From assembly GCA_003354225.1 (NCBI GenBank), contig PIVH01000624.1, forward strand, positions 1 to 5,334: DNA of 5,334 nt, written 5' to 3'. Below the pieces are notes generated by a model that did no database searches, was not told the DNA's origin, and was given only the letters and a program-made list of their open reading frames with translations. A program made the translations under genes and the position numbers. Below are positions 1 through 5,334 of this stretch, piece by piece; the first letter of the stretch is position 1; every line of letters begins with the position of its first letter. The DNA is from Globobulimina sp. Its lineage: Eukaryota > Foraminifera > Rotaliida.

Positions 1-63
1 CTTGCAGCTGGTAAACCTGTAAATAATTATAATTTATATATATTAATACATGCGAATTTGCGT

Positions 64-405
64 TTATTTGTTTTTGTTTTTGTAACTTGGAAGTACATCA
101 AATTGTAATTTTTTGCCACTGCCAAATGATAATGGTGCAAACATTGGCATTTGTTGAATACTTTGAATATTTTGAATATTTTTGGATCCAATACTGGGTG
201 GACCCGAAATATCCGCTAAACCAAATGCATCGACCATTACTGAACCACCATTATTATTACCTCTATATACATCTTTTTGAATCGCACCCAATGCTACGGG
301 CGCTGCACCCAAGTCACCTAAACCATAAATATCATTGTTATTGTTATTTTTTGGCTGTTCGTTATTTAAGCCATTTCCTTTATAAATTTGATTATTGTTA
401 TTCAT
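64..405 (-). CDS. Short Asn/Gly-rich disordered protein, function unknown
   Basis: I do not recognise this gene. The frame is open from 450 down to a TAA at 64-66, but the first ATG on this strand is at 403-405. No other minus-strand ATG lies between 406 and 600, so I start there, giving 113 residues. The product is low complexity: two Asn runs near the N-terminus (MNNNN and NNNNN), a Gly/Ala/Leu stretch (DIYGLGDLGAAPVALGA), a VDAFGLADISGPP segment, a small NIQ-NIQ-SIQ repeat, two FG dipeptides and a Lys/Asn tail (YKNKNK). There is no signal peptide, membrane helix or folded domain. The DxF/FG-like short motifs resemble linker regions of trafficking proteins, but that is only an impression. 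It could also be the last exon of a longer gene, because several AG dinucleotides lie in the open stretch upstream of the ATG. The frame is a plausible gene but it is short and biased in composition. Confidence 0.5.
   Translation of the reverse strand: MNNNNQIYKGNGLNNEQPKNNNNNDIYGLGDLGAAPVALGAIQKDVYRGNNNGGSVMVDAFGLADISGPPSIGSKNIQNIQSIQQMPMFAPLSFGSGKKLQFDVLPSYKNKNK
150..180 (-). repeat. Short tandem coding repeat (NIQ-NIQ-SIQ)
   Basis: About three imperfect 9-bp units, read on the plus strand as TTGAATACT, TTGAATATT and TTGAATATT with small slips, encode NIQ, NIQ and SIQ in the minus-strand gene. Such triplet-phase repeats are common in low-complexity protist proteins and suggest replication slippage. 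No specific role is implied. Confidence 0.5.
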
Positions 406-520
406 TATTTGACGTCTTTTGTCGTACACGTTTTTAAAAGAAATCCAAATTTAAGATAATAAGGACTTTAATTTGGAATTTAAAATGTGATAAACCACAG
501 CTAGGCTTAATTGAGTTACT

Positions 521-538
521 TTAAAATTTCGGGAAAAT
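521..538. repeat. 18-bp direct repeat, copy 1
   Basis: TTAAAATTTCGGGAAAAT. It matches the copy at 558-575 at 17 of 18 positions, in the same orientation, with a 37-bp start-to-start distance. It lies in the gap upstream of the minus-strand gene at 64-405 and downstream of the carboxypeptidase stop, so it may be a promoter element of the former. On the minus strand the core reads ATTTTCCCGAA, loosely like an E2F-type site (TTTSSCGC) but with A in place of the final C, so I do not call it that. Confidence 0.6.
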
Positions 539-557
539 CTCTAATCAAAACCGCAGG

Positions 558-575
558 TTAAAAGTTCGGGAAAAT
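558..575. repeat. 18-bp direct repeat, copy 2
   Basis: TTAAAAGTTCGGGAAAAT, differing from copy 1 (521-538) by a single G for T. The GGG core stands out in strongly AT-rich spacer DNA, which makes a chance 17/18 match less likely. Both copies lie roughly 115-170 bp upstream of the ATG at 405. Confidence 0.6.
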
Positions 576-598
576 TATCAATTGACGATGTGTAAAAG

Positions 599-2636
599 TT
601 ATATAATTGCGATAGTCGATACACGTTGATATGTTTTATCACCATATATTCGTCTGTTTCTTGTTTTTTTCTTGTAATATATAAAGATAATTATTCCAAT
701 TGCAATACAACATAAAAAGAATGAAGTTATTCCATAATAGTTATCCTTGTGTTGATTTTGATTTTGATTTTCATTTGGAATCTCTTGCTGAGAATATTGA
801 GTTTTAATCTCTGTCTCATTATCATTATAAATAAAATAAATATTAATATTAATTTTTGTGACTGCGTACCACCATTTACTGGCTTTAACATAATATTTAT
901 TATTTGTCATATTCCATTCGGATCCATTCATATTTCTTGCATTTACAACATGTGATTGAGGTTTAATTCCTTCTGGATATGTTTTAATAATTTGATAAGT
1001 ATTTAAATCTCTGTTATTCCTCCATTGATCATCAACTTTTACTTTAATACTAAACCAAATCGGACAATAAATGTTATTTTCTTTTGTAATAAAATTATTT
1101 GTATCTTGACATTTCTGTACAATTTGTTTCATTAATTCTGTAGTTAGTTTTGTTTCAATGTCAATTGTAAATCGAAACTGACCAAACCTTTTATCATTTC
1201 CATTAGTTTTCCTTTTTAAATCTAAATTTTTCCTCCACATTGGATTTTTTTTGAATTTTAACAGTTGCCATTTTATATTATTATTATTTTCTGTATTTTG
1301 TGAGTTTTTCATTGCAAACAACAAATCATATTCATACAGTGATATTGCACCAGAAACAAACCAATTAATTATTTTTATTTTTTGTTTGTAGCGTATGTGT
1401 TTAGTTCCGTCCATAAATGTATTCTTAATCGGATGGTATGGAATAATATTTGGATATTTGTTGATCATCACATAGGGCATACCACAATTGATTAAAAACA
1501 TTGATATTCGAATATTCCGTGCAATGTGCCCATCATATTCATAATTATCAATATTCCAGATATCGTTCCAATTATTTTTAATACCGCCCCAATTATCATT
1601 TGGTATTTTTTTATCCGAGGCCTCAATTAAAAAATTGAATGAACGCAACATTGCATTGTTATAAATTGTTTTATTTTTGGCATACTTACTATATGAATTT
1701 GGTGTGCATTGAATGACATTATTTTTATCCCACGAACCAGCATAGGCCCAATCTTCCATTCCGCCGCTTACTGGATACACCACACCGTTTAATGTACCAA
1801 TGGGATAATAATACCCTTTATTACGGCTATGACCACCCAATATTTGCATATTTGTTGCAATCTGTAATTGTGCAATATGATCAGGTGAAAAATCTTTTGG
1901 TTTATTATGATTTGGGGTGCCCCATTCATATGAAATTGCTCTCATGCCGCCATGGAATGTAATGGCTAATTGGACTAAATACTCTCGAAATATTTCATTT
2001 ACTATGCGCGCTGTCAGTGTTTTCATACAATTTAATGGATTGCCAATCATAAATGGAAAGTCACGGTTTGGATCTAAGTGTTGTGTTTCTGTTCGGGTTG
2101 ATAATGAATAACCGATTGCATTTGTCATTGGTGTTAATATTATGACACGATTATTAATTAAATAATTTATCCATACATTTTTATTTTCATTTTTATATTC
2201 AAACAATAAATAATCGCATAGTTCGATTAAAGTGCTTGGTCCAACTTGTTCATTTCCATGCAATGCACCGCTAAAAAAGATGTGCGGTCGCCATAAATTA
2301 TTGTTCCATGTCTTATGATTGGTAATTATTATTATATGATGTTGACATGACCCATATCTCTCCGAACATTTAATATTCTCATTTTCAAAATAAATATTAT
2401 ATTTTTCTTTTGCGGTATACACTTTAAATATGTCTGCGTATTTTGATTTCCATTGTTCCAATTTTAGTACAATTTCATCATAACTATAGGCATAGAAATT
2501 TCTGCTCTCAGCTTTTCATTTCACAAAGCAATGCACAGAAAGGAATAAGTCGTTCACTCACAAACTGAATAAATAAACAAATGTAACTGTTGATGAGTTG
2601 AAATATGAGGCATACAATAATAAACACAGTGCGCAT
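599..2636 (-). CDS. M14-family zinc carboxypeptidase-like type I membrane protein, two exons
   Basis: Predicted join of exon 1 (2636-2562) and exon 2 (2506-599), about 660 residues. The family removes C-terminal amino acids using one zinc ion. Residues 1-18 (MRTVFIIVCLIFQLINSY) and the hydrophobic stretch after them look like a signal peptide. Exon 2 opens with SRNFYAYSYDEIVLKLEQW, a helix typical of the start of M14 domains. The zinc ligands fit HxxE in ALHGNEQVG (His108, Glu111) and His210 in ITFHGG. DPNRDFPF (Asn172, Arg173) matches the carboxylate-binding Asn-Arg, and Tyr269 in VVYPVSGGMEDWAYAGSW matches the mobile substrate-binding Tyr. The usual catalytic Glu about 22 residues after that Tyr is not seen. 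NxS/T sites occur near 303, 552, 557 and 588. A helix at about 617-636 is followed by a basic tail containing YQRV (651-654). The domain assignment is strong; activity and the exact splice junctions are inferred. Confidence 0.88.
752..775 (-). repeat. Gln-Asn microrepeat just outside the membrane helix
   Basis: About four TTGATT-like 6-bp units on the plus strand encode NQNQNQ followed by His on the minus strand, in the juxtamembrane stalk of the carboxypeptidase about 10 residues before the membrane helix. It is probably a slippage-prone linker of variable length. Confidence 0.5.
2507..2561 (-). other. Predicted spliceosomal intron (about 55 nt) in the carboxypeptidase gene
   Basis: On the minus strand the donor is GTGAGT at 2561-2556, a strong eukaryotic 5' splice site. 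A pyrimidine-rich stretch follows, and AG acceptors occur at GAG (2509-2507) and CAG (2504-2502 region). The GAG acceptor keeps the frame, joining Phe25 to Ser26 of the model. The stronger-looking CAG acceptor would need a different donor (GTTTGT three bases earlier) to stay in frame, and would give ...FIQ-NFYAY instead. Exon 2 is open only to a TGA at 2516-2518. Exon 1 is in frame with an upstream TAA and starts at the first ATG after it. Unspliced reading from the exon 1 ATG ends at the same TGA, so splicing is required. Confidence 0.7.
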
Positions 2637-2676
2637 TACTAAGCTAAAAAAACTAAAGTCAAGTTAAGCTATAGTG
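2637..2676. promoter_or_regulatory. 40-bp divergent intergenic region (shared promoter/5' UTR)
   Basis: Only 40 bp lie between the predicted ATG of the minus-strand carboxypeptidase (2636) and the ATG of the plus-strand C2 gene (2677). Both 5' untranslated regions and any core promoter must fit here or overlap the neighbouring coding sequence. The stretch is AT-rich, with an A-run at 2646-2652 and stops in the relevant frames. I see no convincing TATA box or initiator. The assignment rests on position alone. Confidence 0.45.
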
Positions 2677-3522
2677 ATGGCAGAAGAACAAATTAAGGAT
2701 ACACAAAGTGATCCATTACCACCATTGGAGAGTATTTATTTACTAATGGTCCAAGTATTAGGAGCGACAGGTTTAGAAGCAGCAGATTTTACCGGTTCAT
2801 CAGATCCATATTGTAAAGTAATTGCAAATAAACAGTCATGGCGAACTAAAACAATTTCTAAAAATACAAATCCTAAATGGAATGAAGAGACACAATTTGT
2901 ATTTTTTGATGGTGTGGAAGATATACAGTTTGAGGTTTACGACGAAGACAGCAAATCAAAAAACGACATGCTCGGCGTTGCCAGATTAGAAACAAAAGAT
3001 TTTTATAATGAATATAATAACGGTTTAAATGGTTCCATTCCTTTACAGAAATGTAAAAAAGGCGCCAAGCTCCAGGTTAAAGTGAATGGCCGTTTAATTA
3101 AGCCATTAGAGTTGGAAAAAAGATGTGTTTCATTAGAAAGTGAGTGTAAACAGCAAGAAGGCGAAATTGCTGCGAAAAAAGAAACCATTTCTGATTTAAT
3201 GAAAAAAAATGGACAATTTGCTGAAAACAAAAATAAATTAAAGCAGAATCATCAAGAATTGGATTATCAATTATCACAAATTAAAAATGAGATTAAGCGG
3301 TGTAAAGATCAAAATAGGGCAAAAGAAGCGAAAATTAATAAATTAAAACAAAAAAAAAAAGAATATGAGAATAAGAATAATAAAAAAGAAAAAGAAATTG
3401 AGAGTAAAAGAGTAGAAATAGAACAGGAAGAAGGCAGATTAAAAGAAGCTCAACAGCAATATCAAAGTTTACAAAAAGAAGTAAATGAGAAAAGAGAACA
3501 ATTGAATCAAGCTTCATATTGA
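2677..3522 (+). CDS. C2-domain protein with long C-terminal coiled coil
   Basis: A 281-residue protein. The ATG at 2677 is preceded by an in-frame GTG that I do not use as a start. Residues about 18-137 form a C2 domain, a calcium-dependent phospholipid-binding beta-sandwich. LEAADFTGSSDPYCKV holds the first loop acidic residues (Asp37, Asp43), KNTNPKWNE is the conserved middle motif, and VYDEDSKSKNDMLG holds Asp89, Asp91 and Asp97. All five usual calcium ligands are therefore present, which suggests real calcium binding. From about 143 to 278 the protein is a highly charged Lys/Glu/Gln coiled coil, ending NQASY. There is no signal peptide or membrane helix, so it is probably cytosolic and recruited to membranes, perhaps as an oligomeric tether or scaffold. 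No second C2, enzyme or GAP domain is present. The domain call is firm; the cellular role is unknown. It is divergent from the carboxypeptidase gene. Confidence 0.92.
   Translation: MAEEQIKDTQSDPLPPLESIYLLMVQVLGATGLEAADFTGSSDPYCKVIANKQSWRTKTISKNTNPKWNEETQFVFFDGVEDIQFEVYDEDSKSKNDMLGVARLETKDFYNEYNNGLNGSIPLQKCKKGAKLQVKVNGRLIKPLELEKRCVSLESECKQQEGEIAAKKETISDLMKKNGQFAENKNKLKQNHQELDYQLSQIKNEIKRCKDQNRAKEAKINKLKQKKKEYENKNNKKEKEIESKRVEIEQEEGRLKEAQQQYQSLQKEVNEKREQLNQASY
3350..3360 (+). repeat. A11 homopolymer inside the coiled-coil coding region
   Basis: Eleven consecutive A bases spanning CAA-AAA-AAA-AAA-GAA codons encode Gln-Lys-Lys-Lys-Glu. The coiled-coil heptad character continues in the same frame on both sides, so the length shown here is in frame. 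Such runs are prone to replication, transcription or sequencing slippage. Confidence 0.8.
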
Positions 3523-3534
3523 TAGATAGATAGA
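3521..3534 (+). repeat. GATA microsatellite at the C2 gene stop codon
   Basis: GATAGATAGATAGA starts inside the TGA stop (3520-3522) and puts a second in-frame stop, TAG, immediately after it. The tandem stops give a robust end to translation. The repeat probably expanded by slippage in the 3' UTR. Confidence 0.7.
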
Positions 3535-3642
3535 ATAATGATTATTAATTTTCCTTTATATTATGTAATTAAATAAGTATAGAGTGTATTTTATGATGCT
3601 TAACAAACAGCAGTCCGTTTTTTTGTAACTATAACTTGAGCA
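3523..3642. other. 120-bp spacer between the C2 gene and the anchored-protein gene
   Basis: The spacer must hold the 3' UTR of the C2 gene and the promoter and 5' UTR of the next plus-strand gene. It is AT-rich. I see no canonical AATAAA; AATTAAATAAG at about 3567-3577 is the closest, with AAATAA inside. A T-run follows at 3618-3624 and GTAACTATAAC at 3625-3635. No conserved promoter motif is recognisable. Confidence 0.4.
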
Positions 3643-3660
3643 ATGAATGGTAACTATAAC
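3625..3660 (+). repeat. 11-bp direct repeat flanking a start codon
   Basis: GTAACTATAAC occurs at 3625-3635 and again, identically, at 3650-3660, so the copies bracket the ATG at 3643. The 25-bp offset is not a multiple of three, so only the second copy is read as Gly-Asn-Tyr-Asn (residues 3-6). It could be a small duplication, or an element whose second copy has become coding. Confidence 0.6.
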
Positions 3661-5202
3661 AGTTTAATTACTGCTAAAAATGTAGGAATTGTTACAATTT
3701 TATGTGCAGCCACAGCCACATTGATTATTTTAAACCAGCCATCATCAAAAAGAAAATTAAAAAAAAAGAAACAAAACAAATTGAGTGTTGCATTAAGCCC
3801 TCAAACACTGAGTGATATACAACACGATTTAGAAAGCAGAAGACAGAAAATCTTAAATGAATTTGAACAATCAAATCATAAAAAAATCCCAAAAGAAATG
3901 GATTTGGCAATGGATTATATTGTGAATGATATAAATACGCCCTCATTATACCCACCATCGCTACGCTTATTAGCATCACAATTGATTCAAGACTATGCTA
4001 TAATGTATACAAATATTTATGCCACAGAGCCATCTCCGAAAATAATAGCGCTGGCAAAGGATTGGTTAAATTTTAGTTCTTGTCACGCCGACAAAGAAAC
4101 CGGTACAATGAGCATAAATATAGCACTGCAAATTGAACAAATAAACCATAGATATGCCTTGGCATTACGCAGCAAATCGATCAAAGAGTTTAAATTATTA
4201 TACAATTGGCTACAAAGCATAAATATAAACATTCGAACCAAACAGTCCATAAAACAGAACTGGATTTTACGTAATTTTCAATGTTGCTGTTTATTGGGCA
4301 AATGGAACAAAGTCAAACTATATGGCAAAGAATTAGAAAATGTCAAACCCGAATCATTGTCATCCAATAATAATAATAATGATAACGGCAATAATAATAA
4401 TAAGAGCACCACACCATTACATCCACTCCATTTGTTTGAATATATTGCACTTAAATTACCGAATCAATCTGCAAACTTTACACAGGTTTATTATAATGTC
4501 GATAGTTATATTTCTAAATTTGATCCAATGTTGGCACCGCCTTTATGTTTCACGGAATGGCAAATTAAAAATTGTAAAACAATCATTAGGTTTGGTTTTA
4601 GTACAAACAAAAAAAGACACGAAGAATTATCGCAGCAAATTAAGAAAGCTGCCTCAAATTTATACAATGCCAACAATAATTCCAACCCATTGAAATTCAT
4701 GTTTGTTTATGGCTGTTTGGTGCAATTCCCCTGTTTTTGGGTGCAATTACCGGCGTCCAACACAAAGATGCAACCCGTCGTATTGACCGGACCCTATAAT
4801 GATTCTGAAATGGAGTTAACTGCCTCGTATATTCGAAGAGTACCTCAGGACAATATAAAAAATAAAAAGTTGATTCGTGTGGTTCGAAGTGATTTGCGAT
4901 TGAAATTAGACAGAGGTAAACCATTTAATTTGAGTCAATTGAATGGTGATGAAAAAAATAATGAGAATATGAATATTGAGGAGAATAATAATGTTAATGA
5001 AGGAATGGGACATCGGAAAACAAAGAAATGGAGTGGATGGAATTGGAGCGGTACATTTGAACACGAAGAAGGTTTATTAGAATGTAATGAATCTGATTCA
5101 AATAATTTTAAATTTCGAAGAAATGTAGATTGGAAATTAAATGCATTAAAATTTACATGCAGAGCATGGGATTGTCATATGGTTATAAGTACTCCTGATT
5201 AA
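3643..5202 (+). CDS. 519-residue protein with N-terminal membrane anchor, function unknown
   Basis: I do not recognise this protein. It starts at the ATG at 3643 and ends at TAA (5200-5202), with no intron needed. Residues about 13-32 (NVGIVTILCAATATLIILNQ) form one hydrophobic helix, followed at once by a strongly basic stretch (SSKRKLKKKKQNK, about 34-46). This fits a signal-anchor or tail-in-cytosol arrangement, as in ER or mitochondrial outer-membrane proteins, with the bulk cytosolic by the positive-inside rule. Residues about 55-235 look largely helical. A poly-Asn linker (NNNNNDNGNNNN, about 242-254) separates them from a second folded region (about 258-410) rich in aromatic and Cys residues, with YGCLVQFPCFWVQLP at its core. 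An acidic, Asn-rich insert (about 430-455) precedes a Trp-rich C-terminal segment (KWSGWNWSGTF ... RAWDCHMVI). No catalytic motif is visible. The reading frame is convincing by length and composition. Confidence 0.85.
   Translation: MNGNYNSLITAKNVGIVTILCAATATLIILNQPSSKRKLKKKKQNKLSVALSPQTLSDIQHDLESRRQKILNEFEQSNHKKIPKEMDLAMDYIVNDINTPSLYPPSLRLLASQLIQDYAIMYTNIYATEPSPKIIALAKDWLNFSSCHADKETGTMSINIALQIEQINHRYALALRSKSIKEFKLLYNWLQSININIRTKQSIKQNWILRNFQCCCLLGKWNKVKLYGKELENVKPESLSSNNNNNDNGNNNNKSTTPLHPLHLFEYIALKLPNQSANFTQVYYNVDSYISKFDPMLAPPLCFTEWQIKNCKTIIRFGFSTNKKRHEELSQQIKKAASNLYNANNNSNPLKFMFVYGCLVQFPCFWVQLPASNTKMQPVVLTGPYNDSEMELTASYIRRVPQDNIKNKKLIRVVRSDLRLKLDRGKPFNLSQLNGDEKNNENMNIEENNNVNEGMGHRKTKKWSGWNWSGTFEHEEGLLECNESDSNNFKFRRNVDWKLNALKFTCRAWDCHMVISTPD
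4366..4404 (+). repeat. AAT triplet repeat encoding poly-Asn
   Basis: Two runs of AAT codons, interrupted by GAT AAC GGC, encode NNNNNDNGNNNN in the middle of the anchored protein. Asn-coding triplet expansions of this kind are typical of AT-rich protist genomes and usually mark a flexible loop between domains. Confidence 0.75.
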
Positions 5203-5247
5203 AACTTAAAAGTCCATGTAAATCAATATATATATATAGTCATATAG
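5203..5247. other. 45-bp AT-rich spacer after the anchored-protein gene
   Basis: A short spacer with an (AT)n run (about 5226-5238) and the start of a tandem 8-bp duplication, ATATAGTC x2, at 5234-5249. It presumably carries the 3' UTR of the plus-strand gene and, if the right-edge gene is real, its 3' UTR too. No clear polyadenylation signal is seen. Confidence 0.4.
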
Positions 5248-5334
5248 TCAGTATTCATTAATATAATTAATATAATTGATTTGTTGGTTGTTTTGTTTTG
5301 TTGTTTTTGTTGTCTCTTTCTTTTCATCATCAGC
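5248..5334 (-). CDS. Possible 3' end of a convergent minus-strand gene (partial)
   Basis: Reading the minus strand inward from the window edge, one frame gives ADDEKKETTKTTKQ, then NNQQ and INYINYINEY, ending at TGA (5250-5248). It is a charged, Asn/Gln-rich tail of 28 residues, similar in style to the other proteins here, and would run convergent with the gene ending at 5202. A second minus-strand frame is also open here (to TGA at 5225-5223), so the choice is weak. On the plus strand the same stretch is T/G-rich and ends in a CAG that could serve as a 3' splice site. Confidence 0.25.
   Translation of the reverse strand, partial: ADDEKKETTKTTKQNNQQINYINYINEY

Noticed and set aside
1-63. Possible 3' end of a plus-strand gene at the left edge
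   Set aside because: Frame 2 gives LQLVNL then TAA at 20-22, frame 3 ends at 14 and frame 1 runs on into the opposite gene. With six or fewer codons there is no way to choose, so no feature is called.
87-437. Plus-strand frame of 116 codons overlapping the small minus-strand gene
   Set aside because: Its translation is rich in His, Tyr and Phe with repeats that mirror the Asn/Gln repeats of the opposite strand, the usual look of a shadow frame.
406-450. Extension of the small minus-strand gene to a GTG at 429 or to the frame edge at 450
   Set aside because: A GTG start is not expected in a eukaryotic nuclear gene, and the first ATG is at 405. The open stretch above it is short and ends at TAA (451-453). 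A spliced upstream exon cannot be ruled out, but I found no ATG in the gap to support one.
528-575. E2F or STAT binding sites in the paired repeats
   Set aside because: The core ATTTTCCCGAA is only loosely similar to either consensus, and the organism is unknown, so naming a factor would be guesswork.
3003-3230. Minus-strand frames inside the C2/coiled-coil gene (also 3335-3517)
   Set aside because: They lie antisense to a clearly conserved domain, and their Phe/Leu-rich composition is the complement of Lys/Glu codons.
1-5334. Bacterial or viral defence, toxin, mobile element or CRISPR-like system
   Set aside because: There are no transposase, integrase, nuclease or reverse transcriptase motifs, no terminal inverted repeats and no regular repeat-spacer array. 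The gene content is ordinary eukaryotic, with a spliceosomal-type intron.
1-5334. Altered genetic code (ciliate-type reassigned stops)
   Set aside because: The genes end cleanly at TAA or TGA, no in-frame stop interrupts a conserved domain, and Gln is written with CAA/CAG, so the standard code suffices.

Overview
This window looks like a gene-dense piece of nuclear DNA from an AT-rich single-celled eukaryote (a protist). The reasons are Asn-rich low-complexity tracts in several proteins, a C2 plus coiled-coil protein, a membrane-anchored M14 carboxypeptidase with a short GT-AG intron, and no bacterial ribosome binding sites or operon layout. All usable reading frames fit the standard genetic code, with both TAA and TGA as stops and CAA/CAG read as Gln. 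I cannot name the lineage from the sequence alone.

Layout, left to right. A short minus-strand gene (64-405) encodes a 113-residue disordered Asn/Gly-rich protein of unknown function. A 193-bp gap (406-598) carries an 18-bp near-perfect direct repeat. The largest recognisable gene, on the minus strand (599-2636), encodes an M14-type zinc carboxypeptidase. Its long open frame starts at a TTG that is not a real start. The frame continues upstream to an intron acceptor, and beyond a predicted intron of about 55 nt lies a small first exon with an ATG and a signal peptide. The joined product is about 660 residues: signal peptide, lumenal or extracellular peptidase domain, one C-terminal transmembrane helix, and a short basic tail with a YxxPhi-type sequence.

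Only 40 bp separate that ATG from the ATG of the divergent plus-strand gene (2677-3522), which encodes a 281-residue protein with a complete-looking calcium-binding C2 domain and a long coiled coil. A 120-bp gap leads to a plus-strand gene (3643-5202) for a 519-residue protein of unknown function with one N-terminal transmembrane anchor. The right edge (5248-5334) may hold the 3' end of a convergent minus-strand gene, but this is weak.

Three of the four proteins have membrane-related features (secreted/membrane peptidase, C2 lipid-binding protein, anchored protein), but nothing shows that they form a pathway. In a eukaryote, adjacency is weak evidence. I found no mobile element, CRISPR array, tRNA, rRNA or defence-like module. 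The observations most worth checking are the hidden signal-peptide exon, the absence of the usual catalytic Glu in the M14 domain, the very short divergent promoter, and the paired 18-bp repeats.
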